Below are positions 17,144 to 26,872 of a stretch of 64,000 nt of DNA, one piece after another. The translations under genes were made by a program, and so were the position numbers. Source of the stretch: Paenibacillus peoriae KCTC 3763 (GTDB taxonomy: Bacteria > Bacillota > Bacilli > Paenibacillales > Paenibacillaceae); assembly GCF_000236805.1 (NCBI RefSeq), contig NZ_AGFX01000021.1, positions 124,001 through 188,000 of the forward strand, in the 5' to 3' direction. The notes beneath the pieces are model-generated. The model saw only the letters and a program-made list of their open reading frames with translations. It had not been told where the DNA came from and did not search any database. Within the stretch, counting starts at the first letter, position 1, and every line of letters starts with the position of its first letter.

Positions 17144-18838
17144 ATGATGGAATTCAAGGTAAAGGATTTGTTTCAAATCGATACACTAAAGCAAGCGTTC
17201 GTCATCAGTGGCAAGCAGGGCCTGAACAATCCGATTCGCGGAGTGACAATTATAGAGGCACCGGATATCGCCGAGTGGATTAGCGGAGGAGAATTGCTGC
17301 TGAGCAGTCTGTATCCGCTGCAATCCTACAATGTTAGCGAACAGAAAGCTTTTATGGCCCAGTTATCCGATAAAAAGGCAAGCGCATTAATTATAAAAAC
17401 TGGCAGATTTGTCCACGATATTCCTGCCGGCATCATCGAAGCGTCGGAGACGCTCCATCTGCCCGTTATTCAGATTCCGAAGCAGGTTCCTTACCGAGAG
17501 ATCATATATCCGGTGATGGAAGCCCTTTTTAACAACCAGGTGGTAAAGCTCAAATACTTTAAGGAAGCGCATGACAAATTTATTGCGCTTACACTTGCCA
17601 ATAAAGGCTCGGAACATATTATTGCCTCCTTAAAAAAGCTGATTGGCAATCCAGTGACTTTATATGATCGGAACTTCCACTCCATATCATCAACCGATCC
17701 TCATTTGGTGCAGTTTGAAGTGCTGGAACAGGAGGAAGCGGATGCTGCCCGGATGGATACAGAGTTCCCTTTTTATCGGCAGCGCGTGAACTATCCGGAT
17801 TGGCACGGCCAAATATGCAACCATTTTATCATTCCGGTTGAAACCGTGAATCATATCAAGATTCATCTCGTTATTCATGAAACGTGCAAAACAGTAGAAG
17901 CGCTTGATTTTATTGCGATTGAAAACGCGGCCACTTCCTTGTCGCTCGATCTCGTCAAGCAATATGCCGTAGCTGAAGTAGAAATGAAATTCAAAGATGA
18001 CTTAATCGATGATCTACTGCATGCCAAAATTGAATCACTGCAGAGCGTATATCAGCGGGCCAATTTGATCGGCTGGGATTTGAACAAGGTATATGTCGTC
18101 GTATTGTTCCGCTTGCGGGCCGAGGATGGATACGATGCGATGAAGACAGATCTGTATGGACTACATAATCCATATCAGCGTATGCTGTATGAATTCATTC
18201 ATCAGCAGGTTCCGGAAGGCACCATTCGGAGCAGGAGCGATCAACTCATTGTTTTGTGGAATGTGGAAAACGCAGAAGAAGACAAATTAGCCTGCTTGCG
18301 CATGATAAAGAAAGCAGCCGAGAACATTCAGAAAATGTTTTACAAAAGCTTTCAGCATCTCAACTTGCAGGTCGGCATCGGGAGCGCGGCCCATTCGATA
18401 ACGGAGCTGCCCCGCAGCTACAAGGAAGCCCAGGACGCTTTACAGCTTGGGACGTTGATGAATGGCAGTTCCGCAATCGCGGCCTTTTCGGATTTGGGTA
18501 TATACCGTCTGCTATGTCAAATCGAGGACGCCGGAGAGCTGGCGAAATTCATTCCGCCCTCGTTAAAAAAATTGCTTGCCTACAAGCAGCCAAACAGGGA
18601 GGATTTAATCAAAACGCTGCAAACGTTTTTGCAGCATCATCAAAACGCCGCCAAAACAGCCGAGGAGCTGTATGTCCATTATAAAACAGTGACTTACCGG
18701 ATTGAACGCATCAAGGAAATTACAGGCATTGATCTGGAAGATCCGGATGAGGTGCTGTCTGTGCAAGTCGGCTTGAAAATTCTCGTCTTGATTGGCGATA
18801 ATCCTTTCACTTGGCATTTAGATCATGCAAACGTGTGA
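17144..18838 (+). CDS. PucR family transcriptional regulator of purine/ureide catabolism
   Basis: 564 residues. The N-terminal PucR sensory domain (residues 1-125: VKDLFQIDTLKQAFVISGK, WISGGELLLSS) is followed by a GGDEF-like CdaR segment and a C-terminal PucR-type HTH with TAEELYVHYKTVTYRIERIKE (about residue 513). ATG 17144 has GGGAG 6 nt upstream and gives the normal family N-terminus. It lies upstream of, and in line with, the allantoate operon but is separated from it by a strong terminator, so it is its own transcription unit. By analogy with Bacillus PucR it should respond to a ureide intermediate. Effector and sites are unproven. Confidence 0.85.
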   Translation: MMEFKVKDLFQIDTLKQAFVISGKQGLNNPIRGVTIIEAPDIAEWISGGELLLSSLYPLQSYNVSEQKAFMAQLSDKKASALIIKTGRFVHDIPAGIIEASETLHLPVIQIPKQVPYREIIYPVMEALFNNQVVKLKYFKEAHDKFIALTLANKGSEHIIASLKKLIGNPVTLYDRNFHSISSTDPHLVQFEVLEQEEADAARMDTEFPFYRQRVNYPDWHGQICNHFIIPVETVNHIKIHLVIHETCKTVEALDFIAIENAATSLSLDLVKQYAVAEVEMKFKDDLIDDLLHAKIESLQSVYQRANLIGWDLNKVYVVVLFRLRAEDGYDAMKTDLYGLHNPYQRMLYEFIHQQVPEGTIRSRSDQLIVLWNVENAEEDKLACLRMIKKAAENIQKMFYKSFQHLNLQVGIGSAAHSITELPRSYKEAQDALQLGTLMNGSSAIAAFSDLGIYRLLCQIEDAGELAKFIPPSLKKLLAYKQPNREDLIKTLQTFLQHHQNAAKTAEELYVHYKTVTYRIERIKEITGIDLEDPDEVLSVQVGLKILVLIGDNPFTWHLDHANV

Positions 18839-18862
18839 GTAGAATAGGGCCTTTCTATTCAG

Positions 18863-18911
18863 GCTCCGCTTCATGAGGGGGAAGTAGCTCCCGTGAAGCG
18901 GAGCTTTTTTT
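18863..18911 (+). terminator. Strong rho-independent terminator after pucR
   Basis: GCTCCGCTTCA (18863-18873) pairs perfectly with TGAAGCGGAGC (18894-18904), followed by seven T. The loop itself is G/C-rich and can pair further. Confidence 0.85.
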
Positions 18912-18982
18912 GTTGTCCATTTATCCGATATGGATAAAAAGGCGGGGCTCTTTTTATCGGGATGCCTCGATGTTATTTCCTT

Positions 18983-18996
18983 TTTAAGCGTTTACA
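18983..18996 (+). promoter_or_regulatory. cre-like site upstream of the allantoate operon
   Basis: TTTAAGCGTTTACA matches the CcpA consensus TGWNANCGNTNWCA except at position 2. It lies about 190 nt before allC. It suggests carbon control of ureide use; binding not shown. Confidence 0.4.
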
Positions 18997-19182
18997 ATTA
19001 ATATGCAAGCAAAAAATGGCCTTACAAAGTGCGAGTTCAAAAAGGTCACTTCCTACTTTGTGCTTCGCAATCAAAAGTGGACTGTTTGAACAACCTTGAA
19101 AAGGTTGCGCCACGGATAACTAAAATACCAATTATTTTGCTTGGAAAACTCGCACATCTTTAAAGAAGGGACAGATAAGATC

Positions 19183-20415
19183 ATGGATAAGATCCAAACG
19201 GAAACCGTTCGCCTTGTCGAGTGGTTGAGCCAATTCGGCAATGACCCGGCTGGAGGCGTCTCGCGCCTGCTGTATTCCAAGGAGTGGACGGCTGCACAGA
19301 AAGCACTGGAGCAGTACATGCAAGAGGAAGGGTTCAGCACTTATTACGATGAGATCGGCAACTTGTACGGACGGTTGGAAGGAAGCCAATACCCGGATCA
19401 AACGATTATGAGCGGTTCTCATGTAGACACGGTTCGCAATGGCGGGAAGTATGACGGGCAATATGGCATTATTGCCGCTTTGATGGCGATGCGGGCCTTG
19501 AAGCAGCAGTATGGTCAACCGCTGCGTACTTTGGAAGTGGTATCGTTCGCAGAAGAAGAAGGCAGCCGCTTTCCTTATGCCTTCTGGGGCAGTAAAAATC
19601 TTGCCGGTGTGGCAAAAAAGGAGGATGTTCAGGAAATTGCGGATTTCAATGGCTTTCCGTTTACGAAAGCGATGGAGGAAGCGGGATTTCGTTTTCGCGA
19701 TGAGCCGGTGGAGCCGCGCACCGATATTACAGCGTTTGTCGAGCTGCATATTGAGCAAGGCAGCGTCTTGGAGCACGAAGGTCTGTCAGTCGGCGTCGTC
19801 CACAGCATTGTTGGGCAGCGGCGCTTTACAGTCGAGATCGCAGGAGAAGCGAATCATGCCGGCACGACGCCGATGGGATACCGCAAAGATGCTGTTCATG
19901 CAGCGAGCCGGATGATTAAACAAATTCTGGACCTGGCACAAGCGCATGGCGATCCGCTGGTGACAACGGTTGGCAAGATCGAAGTGAAACCGAACGTGGT
20001 GAATGTCGTGCCGGGCAAAGCGCTGTTCACCTTGGATATCCGCCATACGGACAAAGCGGAGCTGATCCGGTTTACGGACGAGGTGACGGAGTTGATGCAG
20101 CTCACCGCCAGCACAAGCGGGGTGGAATTGGAGATAGACATGTGGATGGATGAGGACCCCGTCCCGATGGATCGCCGGATTCTCGACGTATTGGAACGGC
20201 AATGCAAGGAACATAACATTCCGTTCAAGCTGATGCATAGCGGAGCAGGTCATGATTCTCAGATTATGGCGAAGTTTGTGCCTACGGCGATGCTGTTCGT
20301 TCCAAGTCGTAATGGAATCAGCCACAATCCAGAAGAGTATACCCGCCCGGAACATCTTGCAGACGGGATTCAAGCCTTGACCCATGCGCTGTACGAACTG
20401 GCATATCAAGCATGA
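19183..20415 (+). CDS. allC: Allantoate amidohydrolase (AllC; M20 hydantoinase/carbamoylase family)
   Basis: 410 residues of the M20 Zn/Mn amidase family. Metal-binding motifs include SGSHVDTVRNGGKYDGQYG (about residue 75), FAEEEGSRFP (about residue 118) and ELHIEQG. The dimerisation/substrate domain (GEANHAGTTPMGYRKDA) matches AllC/ureidopropionase-type enzymes. It hydrolyses allantoate to ureidoglycine, CO2 and ammonia. First gene of an operon that also holds allE, allD and the oxamate carbamoyltransferase genes, which makes AllC far more likely than N-carbamoyl amino acid amidase. ATG 19183 is used; GAAGGG lies 12 nt upstream, a rather long spacing. Confidence 0.85.
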   Translation: MDKIQTETVRLVEWLSQFGNDPAGGVSRLLYSKEWTAAQKALEQYMQEEGFSTYYDEIGNLYGRLEGSQYPDQTIMSGSHVDTVRNGGKYDGQYGIIAALMAMRALKQQYGQPLRTLEVVSFAEEEGSRFPYAFWGSKNLAGVAKKEDVQEIADFNGFPFTKAMEEAGFRFRDEPVEPRTDITAFVELHIEQGSVLEHEGLSVGVVHSIVGQRRFTVEIAGEANHAGTTPMGYRKDAVHAASRMIKQILDLAQAHGDPLVTTVGKIEVKPNVVNVVPGKALFTLDIRHTDKAELIRFTDEVTELMQLTASTSGVELEIDMWMDEDPVPMDRRILDVLERQCKEHNIPFKLMHSGAGHDSQIMAKFVPTAMLFVPSRNGISHNPEEYTRPEHLADGIQALTHALYELAYQA

Positions 20416-20479
20416 TTGCAGTGAAAAACAGGACAAGCAGGCAGGCACAAATCGATTTGCGCTGAGGAGAGTGGGAAAT

Positions 20480-21718
20480 GTGAGGGACGCAGGTCAACAG
20501 GGAAAGTCGGAATATTGGAAAAAAGTCATCGTCATGCTTTGTCTTGGATGGACGGTAATTTGGATTTATCGCACGATCTTGAATCCGATTCTTCCCGAAA
20601 TTGAACGAGATTTGAATGTGACATCAGATGCGAGTATGGGCCTCATCTTCAGTGTATTTTTCTTTGCCTATACGATGATGCAAATTCCGTCGGGGATGCT
20701 GGCGGACAGGTTCGGACGGAAGTCGATTATTATACCGGGATTCATCCTGTTCACCACCGGAGCTCTGCTTGCCGGGTTCTCCACCTCGCTCATGTTCCTA
20801 TTGGTAGCGAGCTTCGTCACGGGACTGGGGCAAGGTACTTATTACGGTCCGGCATATTCCCTCTCATCGGAGACGATTCCCAAGGAGAAGCGTGGCATTT
20901 CCACGGCCATCATTAACAGCGGTTCCGCCATTGGCATGGCCATAGGTCTTATTGGCTCGAGCTTCCTTGTAAAGGATGCCGGCTGGAATTGGCGGGTGCT
21001 GCTCTTTATTACGGCAGGTCTGGCCTTCAGCTTAATGCTGGTGTTTGCCAAGAACATCAAGAAGACCACGACGCCGTCAAAAACGGCTGTGAAGGACACG
21101 GATGAGGGGGCTCAAGATAAGGCAACATTGAAGCGGCTGTTAGCCAATCCGAAGATGATTGCCTCCTATGTGCTTTATTTTGCGACCTGCTACGGATATT
21201 ACATGATTGTGACCTGGCTTCCATCTTATTTACAGAATGAACGGGGCTTTCAAGGGTCAGCTATCGGCTTTGCAGCTGCTTTGGTTGCCTTCAGCGCCAT
21301 ACCGGGAGCCTTGCTATTCAGCCGGCTGTCCGACAAGTTTATGCACAAGAAGATTACGTTCATTATCATTTTGGAACTGCTGGCTGCAGCAATGTTATAT
21401 TTGACTGTTTCGGTAAATACGAGCACCTTGCTTATTGTCTGCCTTATCCTGTACGGCTTTCTTGGCAAGCTGGCCGTCGAGCCTCTCTTAATCTCGTATG
21501 TGGCGGATATCGCACCGAAGCAAGGGGTAGGGGCAACGTTTGGTTTCTTCAACTTCTTCGGCATGATTTCATCTGTTGTTGCTCCCTTCGTCACCGGTGT
21601 CATATCTGATGCGACGGGCAGCAAGGTACTTGGCTTCTATCTGGCGACGATCATCATTGTCATCGGGGCGGCGGTAATGCTACTGACCAATGTGAAGAAG
21701 AAGCCTCAGATATCTTGA
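20480..21718 (+). CDS. MFS transporter, probable ureide importer
   Basis: About 412 residues, 12 hydrophobic segments, major facilitator superfamily. It has the loop 2-3 motif GMLADRFGRKS and paired six-helix halves around a polar central loop (about residues 195-225). I place the start at GTG 20480, with AGGAGAGTGGG upstream; the frame is open back to 20384, overlapping allC, but that stretch is polar and not transporter-like. Its position between allC and allE suggests import of allantoate, ureidoglycolate or a related compound. The substrate is inferred from context only; the more usual allantoin permeases belong to another family (NCS1). Confidence 0.75.
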   Translation: MRDAGQQGKSEYWKKVIVMLCLGWTVIWIYRTILNPILPEIERDLNVTSDASMGLIFSVFFFAYTMMQIPSGMLADRFGRKSIIIPGFILFTTGALLAGFSTSLMFLLVASFVTGLGQGTYYGPAYSLSSETIPKEKRGISTAIINSGSAIGMAIGLIGSSFLVKDAGWNWRVLLFITAGLAFSLMLVFAKNIKKTTTPSKTAVKDTDEGAQDKATLKRLLANPKMIASYVLYFATCYGYYMIVTWLPSYLQNERGFQGSAIGFAAALVAFSAIPGALLFSRLSDKFMHKKITFIIILELLAAAMLYLTVSVNTSTLLIVCLILYGFLGKLAVEPLLISYVADIAPKQGVGATFGFFNFFGMISSVVAPFVTGVISDATGSKVLGFYLATIIIVIGAAVMLLTNVKKKPQIS

Positions 21719-21797
21719 AGTTTCTCGGTTTTCAACATCTGAGATTGTAAAATCCGTCTTGGAACCGGGTTCATTAAAAAAAAGGAGAGTGTGTAAC

Positions 21798-22565
21798 ATG
21801 GGTTATCCAAAAGATTTGTTATCGAGCCGTTCCATTATCAAGCGTGGCAACTTCGCCTTAATTCCGCCGGAGGGTTTGGTTAAAAATATTGTGCCCGGCT
21901 TTGAACAATGCGATTTGACGATACTGGCTTCCCCGCGTCTTGGTGCCAAATTCGTCGATTATGTGGTGACGATGCACGAGGGGGGCAAGAACGAGCAAGG
22001 CTTCGGCGAAGCTGGCGTGGAAACATTCGTGTACTGTATGGAAGGGCGGGTGAAAGCTTCTGCGGGTGAAGAGTCATACTCGCTGCAGGAGGGCGGATAC
22101 TTGTATTGTCCGCCGGGCGTAAAGCTGTACTTGAAGAACGAGCAGGCTGAAGATACCCGGTTGTTTTTGTACAAGCAGAAATATACGCCGCTTGAAGGAA
22201 ATAGCTTTTTTCCATGGGTTGTTTCAGGGAACGTGCACGATATTGCGGAGATCGATTATGACGGCATGACGAATGTAAAGCTGAAGGATTTACTTCCAAC
22301 TGATCTTGCATTTGATATGAATTTTCATATTCTGTCGTTTGAACCGGGCGGCTGTCATCCGTTCGTGGAGACGCATTATCAGGAGCATGGGGCGATTATG
22401 CTGTCCGGTGAAGGCGTCTATAACCTGGACAATGAATGGATTCCGATTAAAAAAGGGGATTACCTGTATATGGGACCTTATGTGCCGCAAGCAACCTACG
22501 CTGTAGGCAGAGAGCCATTCGCCTACTTGTATTCCAAAGATTGCAACCGGGATGCGTCCCTATAA
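21798..22565 (+). CDS. allE: (S)-ureidoglycine aminohydrolase (AllE)
   Basis: 255-residue bicupin. The N-terminal cupin has EAGVETFVYCMEGRV and the C-terminal cupin has a metal-site pattern SFEPGGCHPFVETHYQEHG (His and Glu ligands, about residue 195). AllE releases ammonia from (S)-ureidoglycine to give (S)-ureidoglycolate. ATG 21798 is preceded by AAAGGAGAG. It lies between the MFS carrier and allD, which consumes its product. The length and both cupins match the E. coli enzyme closely. Confidence 0.9.
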   Translation: MGYPKDLLSSRSIIKRGNFALIPPEGLVKNIVPGFEQCDLTILASPRLGAKFVDYVVTMHEGGKNEQGFGEAGVETFVYCMEGRVKASAGEESYSLQEGGYLYCPPGVKLYLKNEQAEDTRLFLYKQKYTPLEGNSFFPWVVSGNVHDIAEIDYDGMTNVKLKDLLPTDLAFDMNFHILSFEPGGCHPFVETHYQEHGAIMLSGEGVYNLDNEWIPIKKGDYLYMGPYVPQATYAVGREPFAYLYSKDCNRDASL

Positions 22566-22641
22566 GTGACAGGATTGACCGCCTTTTGTTGCTGTCCGAA
22601 TCGGCAGCAGAAGGCGGAATACGTGCAAAGAGGGGATAGAC

Positions 22642-23691
22642 ATGAGAGTAACCAAACGAGAACTGCATGAGCTTATCCGAACCAAATTGTCCCGTGCCGG
22701 ATTGTCTGTCGACCATGCGGATGTGGTGGCTGACGTGCTCGTACATGCCGATGCCCGTGGCGTCCACTCGCATGGGGCCATGCGTGTCGAATATTATGCG
22801 GAGCGCATTGCAAAAGGCGGAACGAACGTGAATCCCCGTTTTGCGTTCGAGAAGACAGGGCCATGCTCCGCCGTTTTCGACGGGGATAACGGGGCCGGGC
22901 ATGTGGCGGCCATGCAGGCGATGCGGGAGGCAGTGAATATCGCCAAGGAAAATGGTGTCGCCGTTGTCGGGGTAAGACATATCGGGCATAGTGGCTCCCT
23001 GTCTTATTATGTACAGCAAGCGGCGCGGGAGGGGCTAATTGGCATTTCAGTCTGCCAATCCGATCCGATGGTTGTGCCTTTCGGCGGGGCTGAGCCTTAT
23101 TACGGCACGAATCCGATTGCTTTCGCTGCGCCAGGAGAAGGCAGCGAGCTCATCACCTTCGACATGGCGACTACCGTCCAGGCATGGGGGAAAATTTTGC
23201 ATGCCCGTTCAAAGCACGAGCCGATTCCGGATACATGGGCGGTGGATAAACAGGGCGTAAGGACGGATGACCCTTTTAAAGTGCACGCATTGCTTCCGAT
23301 TGCAGGGCCGAAAGGGTACGGACTGATGATGATGGTCGATGTACTGTCCGGCATCCTTCTTGGTTTGCCGTTCGGCAATCAGGTCAGCTCCATGTACCAC
23401 GACCTGACCGAAGGCCGCAATCTGGGTCAGCTTCATATTGTGATTAACCCGTCCTTTTTTACCGATTTGGATACGTTCCGGCGTAACATTTCGAAGACGA
23501 TGAGTGATTTGAACGGCATTAATCCGGCGCCTGGCTTTGAGCGAGTTCTCTATCCGGGACAGAATTATGACCTGATCGAGCAGGAGAACGAAGCTAACGG
23601 CATTGAGATTGTAGACGAGGTATATAACTATCTCGTATCCGATGTCGTTCATAACAACACTTATGATCATAAAGATCCATTTGCAACGTAA
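22642..23691 (+). CDS. allD: Ureidoglycolate dehydrogenase (AllD; Ldh_2 family)
   Basis: 349 residues of the type-2 malate/L-lactate dehydrogenase family. Typical features are DARGVHSHGAMRVEYY (about residue 38), the NAD-contact region with GVRHIGHSGSLSYY (about residue 110), PYYGTNPIAFAAP and a GPKGYGLMMMVDVLSGILLG stretch. It oxidises (S)-ureidoglycolate to oxalurate with NAD. AAAGAGGGG precedes the ATG. Oxalurate is the substrate of the three-protein transferase encoded next, so the operon is arranged in pathway order. Confidence 0.9.
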   Translation: MRVTKRELHELIRTKLSRAGLSVDHADVVADVLVHADARGVHSHGAMRVEYYAERIAKGGTNVNPRFAFEKTGPCSAVFDGDNGAGHVAAMQAMREAVNIAKENGVAVVGVRHIGHSGSLSYYVQQAAREGLIGISVCQSDPMVVPFGGAEPYYGTNPIAFAAPGEGSELITFDMATTVQAWGKILHARSKHEPIPDTWAVDKQGVRTDDPFKVHALLPIAGPKGYGLMMMVDVLSGILLGLPFGNQVSSMYHDLTEGRNLGQLHIVINPSFFTDLDTFRRNISKTMSDLNGINPAPGFERVLYPGQNYDLIEQENEANGIEIVDEVYNYLVSDVVHNNTYDHKDPFAT

Positions 23692-23748
23692 CACCTGCAT
23701 GATAAGAAATGTCAATGAATCAAAACAGACAAGTGAGGTGAACCAGGA

Positions 23749-25509
23749 ATGCTGCATACGATCATTAAAAAAAATTCGTATCAAGATTCGGTCAATTTGA
23801 TGCTCCTGACCAATTATATTTCTGCGCTTGAAGGTGTGATGCAGGCGTCGATCATGATGGGGACGCCGGCTAACAAAGACATTATGCGCAATTCCGGGTT
23901 GTATACGGATGAGCTGGAGATGGCCGGGGCCAACGACATGTGCATTGTCATCGATACCGAGACGCACAGCGGACTGGATGATATTCTCGTGGCGGTTGAC
24001 AGCTTCTTAAGCGATCAATCCGTCAGCAGCAGCCAGTCCTCAACCGAGAGCGTACGCTCGTGGGAGCGCGCGTTGAAGGAGAACCCGCATGCCAACTTGG
24101 CCATTATTTCGGTTCCAGGTCAATACGCGGCGACAGAAGCCGACAAAGCGCTTGATTACGGACTGCATGCCTTTATTTTTAGTGACAATGTACCGGTAGA
24201 AGAAGAATTGAGCCTGAAACAGAAGGCACATGACAAAGGGTTGCTCGTGATGGGTCCTGATTGCGGTACTGGTGTGATATCGGGTGTTCCGCTTGCCTTC
24301 GCAAATCGGGTGAAAGCGGGCAATATCGGTATCGTCGGCGCATCGGGCACAGGCATCCAGGAGGTGACCACGCTGATCGACCGCATGGGCGGCGGTATCA
24401 GTCACGCGATTGGCACCGGGGGACGTGACCTCTCGGAGACTATTGGGGCGATTACGATGTTGGACGGCATCCACGGACTGGCGCATAACGACCAGACCGA
24501 GGTAATCGTCATTGTATCCAAGCCGCCGGCCAAGTCGGTGCGCGAGAAGGTCGTAAGCCAGCTACAGGGGCTACCTAAGCCGGTGGTTACCCTCTTCCTG
24601 GGAGAGAAACCGTCCACACATGTAGGGAATGTCTATGAAGCCTATACGTTGGAGGAAGCAGCGATGATTGCGATTGATCTGGCAAAAGGCGCCGCCGTGC
24701 AGCCGTTATATAGCTTGCCGATCGATGTGCCGAAGACAGCATTGAATCCGGGACAAACCTCGATTCAAGGTTTGTATGCAGGCGGCACATTAGCTGCCGA
24801 AGCGGCTATGCTCATCGCGGATGCCCTTCAACTGAAGGATGGACTTATCCATGAGGCAGGTTATGTCCTCAGATCAAACGGTCATGCCATCGTTGATTTA
24901 GGCGACGATATGTATACGCAAGGCAAGCCGCATCCGATGATCGATCCGGCTACCCGGATTCAGCATATTGAGAAGGCTGCGCAAGATCCAGCCACTGCGG
25001 TCATTTTATTCGACGTCGTGCTGGGATACGGCGGTCATGATGACGTTGCGGGCGTGCTGGCTCCGGCTATTGAAAAGGCCGCAGCCAAGGCGAAGACTGA
25101 AGGGCGCAACCTCTATTTTGTAGCTGCTCTGTGCGGCACCCATCAAGATCCGCAGTCTTATGCAGAGCAGAAGCGCAAGCTCGAACAGGCGGGCGTGCTA
25201 GTCAAAGAGAGCAACAACCAGGCGGTGCGCACGGTGCTGGCTATGATGCAGCTCGTCCTCGAAGACGTGCCAAAGGCACACCGTCCTGCAACAACATTCG
25301 CTCCCGAGGCGTTCTCCGCTTCTACTGCAATCGAAGCGTTGCTTGCCGGGAAGCCGTCTGTCATTAATGTGGGGCTGCGAAAGTTTACAGAATCCATTAC
25401 TGCAAGCGCTGCTTCCGCGATCCAGTACGATTGGAGACCGGTTGCGGGCGGCAGCGTGAAGATGCAGCAAATATTAGACCAATTAAAAGATTACCGGTTT
25501 TCGAGTTAA
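23749..25509 (+). CDS. allF: Oxamate carbamoyltransferase subunit AllF (FdrA)
   Basis: 586 residues, FdrA family, with an acyl-CoA-synthetase-like fold. It has an N-terminal CoA-binding-like domain, GPDCGTGVISGVPLAFANR (about residue 166), the GASGTGIQEVTTLIDRMGGG glycine-rich motif and a C-terminal ligase-like domain (YGGHDDVAGVLAPAIEKA). FdrA together with YlbE and YlbF was shown in E. coli to form oxamic transcarbamylase, which splits oxalurate into oxamate and carbamoyl phosphate. All three genes follow in order here. AAGTGAGGTG precedes the ATG. The name FdrA is historical. Confidence 0.85.
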   Translation: MLHTIIKKNSYQDSVNLMLLTNYISALEGVMQASIMMGTPANKDIMRNSGLYTDELEMAGANDMCIVIDTETHSGLDDILVAVDSFLSDQSVSSSQSSTESVRSWERALKENPHANLAIISVPGQYAATEADKALDYGLHAFIFSDNVPVEEELSLKQKAHDKGLLVMGPDCGTGVISGVPLAFANRVKAGNIGIVGASGTGIQEVTTLIDRMGGGISHAIGTGGRDLSETIGAITMLDGIHGLAHNDQTEVIVIVSKPPAKSVREKVVSQLQGLPKPVVTLFLGEKPSTHVGNVYEAYTLEEAAMIAIDLAKGAAVQPLYSLPIDVPKTALNPGQTSIQGLYAGGTLAAEAAMLIADALQLKDGLIHEAGYVLRSNGHAIVDLGDDMYTQGKPHPMIDPATRIQHIEKAAQDPATAVILFDVVLGYGGHDDVAGVLAPAIEKAAAKAKTEGRNLYFVAALCGTHQDPQSYAEQKRKLEQAGVLVKESNNQAVRTVLAMMQLVLEDVPKAHRPATTFAPEAFSASTAIEALLAGKPSVINVGLRKFTESITASAASAIQYDWRPVAGGSVKMQQILDQLKDYRFSS

Positions 25510-25587
25510 CGATAAATCAACTGCCTATGAACTGCGACTATGTTGAACAATCAACATTGCAGATGAACGGCCAGGAGGGAATCTCAT

Positions 25588-26847
25588 ATGAAATATCAGA
25601 CTATTGATGAAGCCAATCGGGCGGTTATTGACAAAATTGCTGGCGGAGCCCCGTTTCTCGTCGATGTAGTACCAGCACATACCGTCATCCCAGAGTTGGA
25701 AGGCAAGACGCTACTGCATGCGGGCCCGCCGATCGCGTACAAGGACATGACAGGTCCCATGCAAGGCTCGTGCGTAGGTGCTGCTTTATTCGAGGGCTGG
25801 GCGAAGGCTGAAATGGAGGCCCGCAGCATGCTTGAACGGGGCGATATCCGTTTCATCCCGTGCCACCATGTCAAGGCAGTCGGTCCTATGGGAGGAATCA
25901 CATCCGGTAATATGCCGGTATTCGTAGTCAATAATCGTTCCGAAGGCAATGAGGCTTACTGTATCATGAACGAAGGCATCGGCAAGGTGCTTCGCTTCGG
26001 CGCTTATTCAGAAGAAGTCATTACCCGCTTGACATGGATGAAGGACGTGCTTGGCCCGACGCTTTCCCGGGCGCTTAAGGCAACGAAGGAAGGTCTTAAC
26101 CTGAACGTCATGATCGCGAAAGCCATTACGATGGGGGATGAATTCCATCAACGCAACATTGCCGCTTCGCTCGTTTTTTTGAAAGAAATCAGCCCTTATA
26201 TCGTCAATCTCGATATGGACAAGCAGGAGATGCAAAGCGTTATCAAATTTTTGGCGGATACCGATCAATTTTTCCTGAATATCATGATGGCAGCGTCCAA
26301 GGCTGTAATGGATGGGGCCCGCACCGTCGAAGCAGGCACGGTCGTAACCGCCATGTGCCGGAATGGACAGGACTTTGGCATCCGCATCAGCGGCATGGGA
26401 GACGAATGGTTTACCGCACCCGTAAATACGCCGCAGGGGCTGTTCTTTACCGGCTTTTCGCAAGCGGATGCCAACCCGGACATCGGCGACAGCGCGATTA
26501 CGGAAACGTTTGGCGTTGGGGGGATGGCGATGATTGCAGCTCCAGGCGTTACGCGGTTCGTCGGAGCCGGAGGATTCCAAGATGCCTTGGCAACGAGCAA
26601 TGAAATGGTCGAAATCTCTATCGACCAGAACCCGAATTTTACTGTTCCGACCTGGAACTTCCGCGGAATTTGTCTCGGTATTGATGCCAGAAAGGTAGTG
26701 GAAACAGGAATTACGCCAGTCATTAATACCGGTATTGCCCACAAGGAGCCAGGTGTAGGGCAGATCGGTGCCGGTACAGTTCGTCCGCCGGTCGAATGCT
26801 TTGAGAAGGCGCTTGAAGCTTATGCGTCGAAGCTCGGACTTCTGTAG
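25588..26847 (+). CDS. allG: Oxamate carbamoyltransferase subunit AllG (YlbE; DUF1116)
   Basis: 419 residues matching the YlbE/DUF1116 family. Recognisable blocks are HAGPPIAYKDMTGPMQGSC (about residue 46), GGITSGNMPVFVVNN (about residue 100) and a near-C-terminal NTGIAHKEPGVGQIGAGTVR. It is part of the three-subunit transferase with AllF and AllH. CAGGAGGG lies 10 nt before the ATG. The coding strand is uniform with its neighbours and there is no sign of decay. The individual subunit role is not known to me. Confidence 0.85.
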   Translation: MKYQTIDEANRAVIDKIAGGAPFLVDVVPAHTVIPELEGKTLLHAGPPIAYKDMTGPMQGSCVGAALFEGWAKAEMEARSMLERGDIRFIPCHHVKAVGPMGGITSGNMPVFVVNNRSEGNEAYCIMNEGIGKVLRFGAYSEEVITRLTWMKDVLGPTLSRALKATKEGLNLNVMIAKAITMGDEFHQRNIAASLVFLKEISPYIVNLDMDKQEMQSVIKFLADTDQFFLNIMMAASKAVMDGARTVEAGTVVTAMCRNGQDFGIRISGMGDEWFTAPVNTPQGLFFTGFSQADANPDIGDSAITETFGVGGMAMIAAPGVTRFVGAGGFQDALATSNEMVEISIDQNPNFTVPTWNFRGICLGIDARKVVETGITPVINTGIAHKEPGVGQIGAGTVRPPVECFEKALEAYASKLGLL

Positions 26848-26872
26848 AGCGTCGCTTTATACGTCTTGTCTC

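Noticed and set aside
18971-18987. GlnR/TnrA-type nitrogen box (TGTTA-N7) before the allantoate operon
   Set aside because: Only the left half matches; the right half lacks the ACA end, so it is not supported.
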